Positions 11,901-21,700 of a DNA stretch of 64,000 nucleotides are shown here, in pieces; position 1 is the stretch's first letter; each line of letters begins with the position of its first letter. This DNA comes from Luteimonas gilva (GTDB lineage Bacteria > Pseudomonadota > Gammaproteobacteria > Xanthomonadales > Xanthomonadaceae), in the NCBI RefSeq assembly GCF_005239095.1, contig NZ_SZUA01000001.1, positions 1,593,049 through 1,657,048 on the forward strand, in the 5' to 3' direction. The notes beneath the pieces are model-generated. The model made no database searches, was not told where the DNA came from, and saw only the letters and a list, made by a program, of their open reading frames with translations. Both the position numbers and the translations under genes were made by a program.

Positions 11901-12744
11901 CTTGCGCTTGCTCGGCGGTGAACGGCGTGCCGAATTGTTTCTGCACGGAATCGCGCAGCAGCTGCTGGCCGCGTTCGGCTTCTTCCGGCTTCACCAATTG
12001 CAGGCGGCGCGGATAGGTTTCGTCGAAGCTGCCGCCTTCGCCGTAGGCGCGGACGATGTAGATCAGCTCGTCGCCGGCGCGCAGTTCCAGATCCGCCGGC
12101 AAAGCGCCGTCCCATTCGGTGCTGCTGACCGCGCCGGCCTTCAGCGGCACGGTGGCGATCGGCGACACCAGGTCGGCGTCGCTGGCGCGGTACACCCGCA
12201 CTTCCGAGCGCTGGATGAAAGCCGAGTAATTGTTGTAGACGTAGAACTGCACCGGCTTGACGATGCGCTGCCCGTCGAACGCGACCAGGCTCGGCGCCGA
12301 CGCGTTCATCTGCGGCTGGCCGAGATTGGGATCTTCGGTGGCCCAGATCACGCCGCCGTTGGGCAATTGCACCGACCACTTGCCCACCGCCACGGCTTTG
12401 CCGGGCGCTTCGGTGGCGACGGTGACGCGGCGGTCGGGCTGCAGCGCTTCGGAACCCGATGCGGCGTTCGTGCCTTCGGTCGCCGGCTGGCGTTCGCCGC
12501 GCGTGCGCACGCGCAGCAGCACGCCGCGATCCGAAGCGCAGCCTTCGCCGGTGCACTCGACGTCCGACGGCGGAGCATCGGCATCGGCGCGTTTCTGCGC
12601 GGCGGGTGTCAGCGGGGCAGTCGGCGATGCCGCAGGCACGGCCTGCGGGCGGTTCTCGGGCAGATTCTCTTCCTGCGCTCGCGCCTGCGAGGCGACGCCC
12701 GCAAGCAGGCAGATCAAGGTGTAATCGAGCAGTTTCATCTTCAT
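8974..12744 (-). CDS. Large outer-membrane beta-barrel protein of the surface locus (1256 aa)
   Basis: The signal peptide is MKMKLLDYTLICLLAGVASQARA. The N-terminal ~450 residues are periplasmic-like, with Ig-like segments (VVAFD-type strands, GSRIRIQGRNLPEGYSVEID). The rest is a long run of alternating amphipathic strands (FQLYARYSRAERGLESL, RWALLGKYTYLYDVS, YRLTPDHSFYGAYTYSTD). It ends in GYNFTDFSDDLTDFDYDHKG...VVGKY, with a terminal aromatic residue as in BAM-assembled barrels. No TonB box or plug is evident, so a TonB receptor is not supported. The gene starts just after the giant DUF11/OmpA gene stops at 12761, indicating coupled expression and probable partnership. Alternative starts are at 12756 and 12738. 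Export or anchoring of the giant protein is inference. Confidence 0.7.
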   Translation of the reverse strand: MKMKLLDYTLICLLAGVASQARAQEENLPENRPQAVPAASPTAPLTPAAQKRADADAPPSDVECTGEGCASDRGVLLRVRTRGERQPATEGTNAASGSEALQPDRRVTVATEAPGKAVAVGKWSVQLPNGGVIWATEDPNLGQPQMNASAPSLVAFDGQRIVKPVQFYVYNNYSAFIQRSEVRVYRASDADLVSPIATVPLKAGAVSSTEWDGALPADLELRAGDELIYIVRAYGEGGSFDETYPRRLQLVKPEEAERGQQLLRDSVQKQFGTPFTAEQAQAQSLVDQVFGQNSLRQQNIAIYGSRIRIQGRNLPEGYSVEIDGQSQPVDLERKLVAEYLVPVGRHQFHLALTGRDKRVIEHTLDVDVSGKYFFGVAIADLTASKNKVSGSVEPLANDPRLKDDDFLVEGRLAFYMKGKLKGKYLVTAQADTQEREVSELFDGFWDADPQDVFRRLDPDLYYPVYGDDSVVYRDVDTQGRLYLRVDWDKNQALWGNFDTGITGTEYGQYSRALYGGAFSWRSRGNNVWGEPGSELRAFGSEAQTAPGHTEFLGTGASVYFLKHGDVLPGSERAVIELRDNTTGRVESRVELQSGADYEIDELQGRIILTKPLLTRADRANLPRLTTDAPLDGLTQVLLVDYEYVPSGFNPDEVTAGVRGKHWFGDHLGVGVTYVDENRAGDDYSLKGADVTLQAGRGTYLKLEHSRTEATSAPVFFSDNGGLSFTEINSGLGARKGEARAAEARVNLKELGWTSLDWSAGAWWREVDAGYSITRFDQGLDIEEKGAELLGLVTQSFQLYARYSRAERGLESLTQAQLTGEWRIDDASTLSGELRRVDEERASGPSADAVGTLAALRYLRRFGSNLELYGTAQKTVDDDDGKYADNDAVALGAKYLFGELSTVGAEVSSGDRGDAAQVNAEYRLTPDHSFYGAYTYSTDTTEYDPLFNSRQNPGWTLGQRWRLSNQVSLFNESQFLKAPNESGLAHTFGMDFFPGEGWNLGFTLQTANLDATVGEVNRDAVSLSGGRTSNDTQWQSKLEWRRDSGAERREQWVTTNRFLHKLSESFRIAARVNYSKTTDELQASAGAKFVEANLGFAWRPFDSTRWALLGKYTYLYDVSALEQIGDNIAFYDQRSQVLSLEGVYNPDNRWEYAAKLMRREGEVRFGRLEGQWADAAATFAAGQVRYEFGDRWHALGEYRWLDVTSGGTRSGFLIGIDRDIGANFRIGVGYNFTDFSDDLTDFDYDHKGFFLNVVGKY

Positions 12745-12760
12745 GATCTTCGCCATCCCC

Positions 12761-15700
12761 TTACTGGCCACGAATGCCGACAGGGGCTGTCGGGTTGTCG
12801 CTGATTTCCACTCGCAACTTCGCGCGCGCCTCCGGCGCGAGCTTGGCGGCGATCGCTTCGTAGACGGCCTTGGCGCGGCGCAGTCCCAATTGCACGTTGT
12901 AGGCGTCCGAACCGCGCCGGTCGGCATGGCCGACCACGCCGATCACGCCGCCGCCGCGTTTTTCGATGTCGGCGGCGATGGCTTCGATCAACGGCCGGTA
13001 TTCGGCGCGGATGTCGGCCTTGTCGGTGTCGAACAGCAAGGTGCCCAGCAGGGTCGAACCGCCCACCGTAGCCAGTGCGCTGTGCGGATCTTCGACATCG
13101 GCGCGCAGGCTGATCTTCAGCGCCGCCAACTGTTCCGGCGTCAAAGCTTTCGCCAGCGCGTCCTGCACGGCGCGCGCGCGGTCGTAGGCCAGCGCTTGGG
13201 TGTCGCCGTTGGCGGCGATGACGATTTCGCCGCCGCCGTGCTGCTGCACCTGTTCGGCCATCTTGTCGATCACCGGCTGATGCTCGCGGCGCAGCTCGGC
13301 GCTGCCCGGGGCGAACATCACCTCGCCCAGCTCCATTTCGACGTCCTGCTTGCCGCCCTCGATCAAACCGGACGGCAGTTTGACGCCGAAATCGAAGCGC
13401 ACCGGCACGCCCGGAGTGATGCGGCGGACCAACGGGTTGTCCGTGGTGAACGCGCTGCCCGGTGGCAAGGTGGCCGGATCGACCTTGAGGATGAAGTTGC
13501 GGCCGCGTTCCCAAGGTCCGCCCGCCACGCCTTCCAGGTGATAGCGGCCGTACTGGTCGGTCTCGATCAACAAGCCTTCCACCGATGCGATGCGCACGCC
13601 GGGGATGCCGCGTTCGTCGACGCCGAGGTTGCTGACGACGTAATCGACGCGGTAGCCGCCCTGCACTTGGCTGACGCGGCGCTCGACCTTCGGCTCGGCG
13701 CCGGTGAGGCCCTTGGCCGCATCGCCCGCATTGCGCTCGATCCGCGTGTTGCCGGCCGCATCCATGCGCAGGACGACGCCTTGCTTGCTGGTGAGCACGA
13801 AGTCGTCGGCGAAATCGAGCGCGCTCAGCGTCTGGCTGATCGTGATCGCGTGCGCCGCGGCCGTGTCGGCCTCGGTTTCGCGGCCGGCGACCTTGCCCAG
13901 GTCGATGCCGTGCAACAACGGCGCGCTGGCGTCGGGCTCGGGCTTGGCGCCTTCGCCGCGATCCACCGTCGTCGAGCCGGCGACGTAAGCGCCCGGCGCG
14001 AAGCCGCCCTGCACGCGCACGCCGTCGAGCGTGGCGCGATCCTGCCAACCGTCGCCGTCGCGATCGTCGAACACCGTACCGATCAGCAGCGATTCGTCGA
14101 GCAGCGGATCGGCGACCAATTGCACGTCCGCAGTCGCCTCGTTAGAGACCGTGGCGCCGCCGTCCTGCGCGAACGCATGGTTGGTGTGCACACCCGGACG
14201 CACGCCGGCGCCGACGCGCAGCAGGTAGGTGATCGTCGCGCGTTCGCCGATGGCGATGTCGAGCTGATCGACGCGGATCGGATACGTGCCCGCCAGGCGG
14301 CCGCCGCCGTTGCCGTCGACGACGGTCAACGAATCGGCGACGTAGCTGAAGCCGGCTGGCGGCGTGTCGACCAGGGTCGCATCGTTCGCGTTGGCCACGC
14401 CGACGTTCTCGATGGTCACGGTGTAGCGGACCAGGTCGCCGATTTTCACGTCGCGCGGGCTGGCGGTCTTGCTGACGCGCAACTGCACGTCGCCCAGGAT
14501 GGTCACGTTGACCGTCGACGGATTCGAAACCAGCCCGGTCGTGTCCGACACGGTGTACTGGATCGGCGTCGCCTGACCAGCGAAACCGGGCTCCGGCGTG
14601 AAGGTGATGCTGCCGTCCGGATTCACCGTCCACGCGCCCTGCCCCGGCACGACCAGGCTCTTGCCGTTGCCCGGCGCGCCGACGATGACGACGGTGGTCG
14701 GATCCAAGTTGCCGTCCGGATCGCTGTCGTTCGCCAGCACCGGAATGGTGACCGGTTGGCCGGCCGGGCCGCTGCCTTGATCGCCCGCGGCGCCGGTCAC
14801 CGGCGGACGGCCGGTGACGTTGACCGTGACCACGGCGGTGTCGCAGATCGCGGTCGGCGTCGAGGTGTCGCAGACCTGATAGGTGAACGTATCGGCGCCC
14901 AGATAGTTCGTGGCCGGCGTGTAGACCACCGTGCCGTCCGGATTGACGGCGACGGTGCCGTGCGCGGGCTGGGCGGTGATCGTCACCGACGCCGGATTCA
15001 GCGGCGCGCCGGTCGCGCTGTCGTTCGCCAGCGGCGAGATCGTCGCCGGCGTGTTGGCCGGCGTCGAAGCGCTGTCGTCGACCGCGGTCACGACGTTCGG
15101 CTGCACCGTCACGGTCACCGTGGCGGTGGCGCAGTTGGCCGGATTGGCGATTTCGCAGATCTGATAGCTGTACGTGTCGGTGCCCGAGAAGCCGGGCGCC
15201 GGCGTGTACGCGATCGTGCCGTCCGGATTGACGACGATGCTGCCATTGGCCGGCGGCGAGGCCTGCGTGACCGTCACCGTCGTCGGATTGGCCGGCACGC
15301 CGTTGAGCGTGTCGTTGCCCAGCACCGACACCGTCACCGGCGTGTTCTGCGGCGTGGTCGCGCTGTCCGGATTGGCGACGATCGGCAACGCGCTCGCGGT
15401 GGCCGGATCGTCGTCGGTGTTGTTGCCGCCGTTCGGATCGGTTTCGCTGCCGGTCGCCGTGGCGCTGTTGTTGAACGCGCCGCCGGTCGCGCCGATGGTG
15501 GCGTTGACCGTGATCGTCGCGCTCGCACCCGAAGCGATCGAAGCGATGGTGCACGGCAGCGCGCTGCAGCCGGCGCCGGACACGCCCGTGATCGTCAGGT
15601 TGGTCGGCGTATCGGCGACCTGCACGTTCGTCGCCGTCGACGGACCCGCGTTGGCGACGACGATCGAGTACTGCACCGCCTGGCCGGCCAGGTACGGACC

Positions 15701-18700
15701 GGCGGTCGTCAAGGTCTTCGCCAGCGACACGTCGGCCGTCGGCGTGGTGCTGTCGCCGTCGCTGCCGGTGTTGTTGCCGCCGTTCGGATCGGTCTCGGCC
15801 GGCGTGGCGGTCGCGCTGTTCGCGAACGCGCCGTCGGCGTCGATCGTGCCGGTCACGGTGATCGTGGCCGAAGCGCCGGAAGCGATCGACGCGACCGTGC
15901 ACGGCAACGCGCTGCAGCCGGCGCCGGAGACGTTCGTGATCGTCAGGTTGTTCGGCGTGTCGGTGGCGGAGACGTTCGTCGCCGTCGACGGACCCGCATT
16001 GCTCACGACGATGTCGAACGACACCGTTTGGCCGATCGTGTACGGGCCCGCGGTGGTCAGCGTCTTGACGACCGACACGTCCGCCGTCGGCGTCGTGTTG
16101 TCGCCGTCGGTGCTGGTGTTGTTGCCGCCGTTCGGGTCGGTCTCGCTCGGCGTCGCGGTCGCGCTGTTGCCGAACGCGCCGTCCGCGACGATGGTGCCGG
16201 TCACGGTGATCGTGGCCGATGCGCCGGAAGCGATCGACGCGACCGTGCACGGCATCGCGCTGCAGCCGGCGCCGGAGACGGCCGTGATGGTCAGGTTCGT
16301 CGGCGTGTCGGTGACCGAGACGTTGGTCCCCGTCGACGGACCGGCGTTGCTGACCACGATGTCGAACGAGACGGCCTGGCCAATCACGTACGGACCGGCG
16401 GTCGTCAGCGTCTTGACGACCGACACGTCCGCCGTCGGCGTCGTGTTGTCGCCGTCGGTGCTGGTGTTGTTGCCGCCGTTCGGGTCGTTTTCGGTCGGCG
16501 TTGCGGTCGCCGAGTTGGCGAAGGCGCCGTCGGCCTGGATCGTGCCGCTGACGGTAATCGTCGCCGATGCGCCGGAGGCGATCGAGGCAATGGAGCACGG
16601 CAGCGCCGTACAAGCGCCGCTGATCGTACCCAGGGTCAGATTGGTCGGCGTGTCAGTAACCGAGACGTTGGTCGCGGCGGACGGACCGGCGTTGCTGACG
16701 ACGATGTCGAACGACACGGTCTGGCCGATCACGTACGGGCCCGCGGTGGTCAGCGTCTTGACGACGCGGACATCGGCGGTCGGCGTGGTGTTGTCGCCGT
16801 CGCTGCTGGTGTTGTTGCCGCCGTTCGGATCGTTCTCGGTCGGCGTCGCGGTCGCCGAGTTGGCGAAGGCGCCGTCGGCCTGGATCGTGCCGGTGACCGT
16901 GACCGTCGCGTTCGCGCCCGAGGCGATGCTGGCGATGCTGCACGGCATCGCCGTGCAGGCGCCGGACACGCCGGTGATGGCGAGATTGGTCGGCGTGTCG
17001 GTGACGGAGACGTTCGTCGCCGCCGACGGACCCGCATTGCTCACGACGATGTCGAACGACACCGTTTGGCCGATCGTGTACGGACCCGCGGTCGTCAGCG
17101 TCTTGACGACCGACACGTCCGCCGTCGGCGTCGTGTTGTCGCCGTCGGTGCTGGTGTTGTTGCCGCCGTTCGGGTCGGTCTCGCTCGGCGTCGCGGTCGC
17201 GCTGTTGCCGAACGCGCCGTCCGCGACGATGGTGCCGGTCACGGTGATCGTGGCCGAGCTGCCGGAAGCGATGCTCGAGATCGTGCAAGGCAGCGCGGTG
17301 CAAGCGCCGCTCACGGCGCCCAATGTCAAGTTGGTCGGCGTATCGGTGACCGAAACGTTGGTCGCGGCCGACGGGCCGGCGTTGCTGGCGACGATATCGA
17401 ACGTAACGGCCTGGCCGATCACGTACGGACCCGCGGTCGTCAGGGTCTTGACGACACGGACATCGGCCGTCGGCGTGGTGTTGTCGCCGTCGGTGCTCGT
17501 GTTGTTGCCCGTATTCGGATCGGTTTCGTTCGGCGTGGCCGTGGCGCTGTTGCCGAACGCGCCATCGGCTTGAATCGTGCCGGTCACGGTGATCGTAGCG
17601 GACGCGCCGGACGCGATGCTCGCGATCGTGCACGGCAGCGCCGTGCAGGCGCCGCTGATCGTACCCAGGGTCAGATTGGTCGGGGTGTCGGCGACCGATA
17701 CGTTGGTCGCGGCCGATGGGCCGGCGTTGCTGACCACGATGTCGAAGGAAACGATCTGGCCGATGGTGTACGGGCCTGCGGTGGTCAGTGTCTTGACGAC
17801 GCGGACATCGGCGGTCGGCGTGGTGTTGTCGCCGTCGGTACTGGTGTTGTTGCCGCCGTTCGGGTCGTTCTCGGTCGGCGTCGCAGTCGCCGAGTTGGCG
17901 AAGGCGCCGTCGGCCTGGATCGTGCCGGTGACGGTAATCGTCGCCGATGCGCCGGAAGCGATGGACGCGATGGTGCAAGGCAGCGCCGTGCAGGCGCCGC
18001 TGACCGTGCCCAACGTCAGATTGGTCGGCGTATCGGTGACGTTGACGCCCGTGGCGGCCGACGGACCCGCATTGCTGACGACGATGTCGAACGACACCAC
18101 TTGGCCGATGGTGTACGGACCGGCCGTGGTCAGCGTCTTGACGACGCGGATATCGGCGGTCGGCGTGGTGTTGTCGCCGTCGGTGCTCGTGTTGTTGCCC
18201 GGGGCCGGATCGGTTTCGGTCGCGGTCGCGGTCGCGCTATTGGCGAACGCGCCGTCGGCTTGGATCGTGCCGGCGACGGTGATCGTCGCCGATGCGCCGG
18301 AAGCGATGGACGCGATGGTGCAAGGCAGCGCCGTGCAGGCGCCGCTGACCGCGCCCAGCGTCAAGTTGGTCGGCGTATCGGTGACTTGGACGGTATTCGC
18401 GTCCGACGGACCGAGGTTGCTGACCACGATGTCGAACGACACCGCCTGGCCGATGGTGTACGGACCGGCCGTGGTCAGCGTCTTGACGACGCGGATATCG
18501 GCGGTCGGCGTGGTGTTGTCGCCGTCGGTGCCGGTGTTGTTGCCGGTGTTCGGATCGTTCTCGGTCGGCGTGGCGGTCGCGCTATTGGAGAACGCGCCGT
18601 CGGCTTGGATCGTACCGGTGACGGTGATCGTCGCCGACGCGCCGGAAGCGATGGAAGCGATGGTGCAAGGCAGCGCCGCGCAGGCGCCGCTGACCGTACC

Positions 18701-21700
18701 GAGCGTCAAATTCGTCGGAACGTCGGCGACATTGATGCCCGTGGCAGGCGACGGACCGACGTTGCTGACCACGATGTCGAACGACACCGCCTGGCCGATG
18801 GTGTACGGACCGGCCGTCGTCAAGGTCTTGACGACCGACACGTCGGCCGAAGCGCTGGCGTTGCCGCCGTTGCCGGCGTTGTCGGTGTTGTTGGCCGGGT
18901 TGGGATCGCTCTGGGTCGCGTTCGCCGAAGCGCTGTTGTCGAACGCGCCGGCGGCGACGACGGTCGCCGTCACGTTGATCGCGGCATTGGCGCCCGGCGC
19001 CAACGAGGCGATCGTGCACGGCAGCGCCGTGCAGGCGCCGGACACGGACTGGATCGTCAAATTGGTCGGCGTATCGGTGACCTGCACCGAGGTCGCCGTC
19101 GACGGGCCGGCGTTGGCGACCGTCAACGAATAGGTAATGGCCTGCCCGACGAAGAACGGCCCCGCCGTGGTCAGCGTCTTGACGATGGAAACGTCGGCCG
19201 ACTCGGCCGCCGTCGCCGGCGCGTCGTCGGTGTTGTTGGCCGGCACCGGATCCGTGGTGCCCGCGGGCACCGTCGCCGTCGCGGTGTTGTTGAACGCGCC
19301 GGACGTGTTGCCGACCGTGCCGGTGACGGTGATCGTGGCGTTGGCGCCGCTATTGATCGACGCGATCGTGCACGGGAAAGCGGTGCAGGCGCCGCTGACG
19401 CCGGTGATGGTCAGATTGCTGGGCGTATCGCTGACGCCGACGTTCAGCGCCTGCGACGGGCCGTTGTTGGTGACGACGATGGAATACGTCACCGCCTGGC
19501 CGATCACATACGGCGCCGGCGTGGTCAGCGTTTTCTGCACGGCGATGTCGGCCGTGCGCGGAACGGTGTTGGTGTCGGTGGCGGTGTTGCCGTCCGGACC
19601 CGGATCGGTGGTGCCGGCCGGCGGAGCGACGGTGACCGTATTGGCGATGGAACCTGTGGCCGACGCGGCGACGGTGGCGTTAACCGTATAGGTGATCGCC
19701 GCGCCGTTCTTCATGTTGACGGTGGTGTTGATGTTGCCCGTGCCGCTGGCCGCGCCGCACGCGGTGGCGACCGTGCCGCCGGTGCCGGCGGTGGTGACCG
19801 CGCAGCTCCAGTTGCCGATGGTCAGACCCGCCGGCGCCGTGTCGACGACGGTCGCGCCAGTCACTTCGCTCGGGCCGGCGTTGCTGACCACGATCGTATA
19901 GACCGTGGAGCCGCCCGGAGGCACGCTGGTCGCGCCGTCGGTCTTGGTGACCGACAGGTTCGCCACCGGCGTGACCGTATTCGTATCGGTCGCGTTGTTA
20001 TTGCCCGGGGTCGGATCGTTCGCGCCCGCCGGTACGCCGACCGTCGCCGTATTGGCGATGGAGCCCGTAGCCGAACCCGCCACGGTCGCGTTCACCGTGT
20101 AGGTGATCACCGCGCCGTTCTTCAGATTGACGGTGGTGTTGATGTTGCCCGTGCCGCTGGCCGCGCCGCAGGCCGTGACCACGCTGCCGCCGGTGCCCGC
20201 GGTGGTGACGGCGCAAGTCCAGTTGCCGATGGTCAGGCCGGCCGGCGCTGTATCTACGACGGTCGCGCCCGTGATTTCGCTCGGGCCGGCGTTGCCGACC
20301 GCGATCGTGTAGACGGTCGAACCGCCGGCTTGCACATTGGTCGCGCCGTCGGTCTTGGTGATCGACAAATCGGCTTGCGCAGTGACGTTGTTCGTATCCG
20401 TAGCCGTGTTGTCGCCCGGCGTTGGATCGTTGGTGCCAGCCGGCGTCGCCACCGTGACCGTGTTGGCGATGGAACCCGTCGCCGTGCCCGAAACGGTCGC
20501 GTTCACCGTGTAGGTGATCGCCGCGCCGTTCTTGAGATTGACGGTGGTATTGATGTTGCCGGTGCCGCTCGCCGCGCCGCAGGCCGTGGTCACCGTGCCG
20601 CCGCTGCCGGCGGTGGTGACGGCGCAAGTCCAGTTGCCGATGGTCAGGCCCGCCGGGGCCGTGTCGACCACCGTCGCGCCCGCGACTTCGCTCGGGCCGC
20701 CGTTGCTGACCACGATCGTGTAGACCGTGGAACCGCCTGCAGGAACGTTGGTTGCGCCGTCGGTCTTGGTGACCGACAGATTCGCCACCGCCGTCACCGT
20801 GTTGGTGTCGGTCGCGCTGTTATTGCCCGGCGTCGGATCGTTGGTACCGGCTGGCGTACCGACGGTCGCCGTATTGGCGATGGAACCGGTCGCCGAGCCG
20901 GAGACGGTCGCGTTCACCGTATAGGTGATCACCGCGCCGTTCTTCATGTTGACGGTGGTATTGATGTTGCCGGTGCCGCTGGCCGCGCCGCAGGCCGTGG
21001 TCACGCTGCCGCCGGTGCCGGCGGTCGTGACTGCGCAGGTCCAGTTGCCGATGGTCAAACCGGCCGGCGCCGTGTCGACGACGGTGCCCCCGGTGAGTTC
21101 GCTCGGACCGTTGTTGGTGACGGTGATTGTGTAGGCGGTCGAACCGCCGGCTTGCACATTGGTCGCGCCGTCGGTCTTGGCGATCGATAGATCCGCTATC
21201 GGCGTGATTGTGTTGGTATCGGTCGCGCTGTTGTTGCCCGGCGTGGGGTCGTTAGTGCCGGCCGGCGTTGCGACCGTGGCCGTGTTGGCGATGGAGCCCG
21301 TAGCCGAGCCCGAAACGGTCGCGTTCACCGTATAGGTGATGACCGCGCCGTTCTTCATAGTAACGGTCGTGTTGATGTTGCCCGTGCCGCTCGCCGCGCC
21401 GCAGGCCGTGGTCACCGTGCCGCCCGAACCCGCCGTAGCCACGGCGCAAGTCCAGTTGCCGATCGTCAATCCGGCCGGCGCCGTGTCGACCACCGTGCCG
21501 CCGGTGATTTCGCTCGGGCCGTTGTTGGTGACGGTAATCGTGTAAACCGTCGAACCGCCGGCCGCAACGCTGGAAACGCCGTCGGTCTTGGTGATCGCCA
21601 AGTTCGCCACTGGCGTGACCGCGTTGGTGTCCGTCGCGCTGTTGTTGCCTGGGGTCGGATCCGTGGTGCCGGCCGGCGTGCCGACGGTGACGGTATTGGC

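Noticed and set aside
10633-12804. A 723-aa open frame on the plus strand
   Set aside because: Antisense to the barrel protein gene, low-complexity translation, no recognisable domain.
12743-21190. A 2815-aa open frame on the plus strand
   Set aside because: It is antisense to the giant DUF11 gene; its arginine- and glycine-rich composition and repeat period are the mirror of the real repeats, with no signal, motif or ribosome-binding site.
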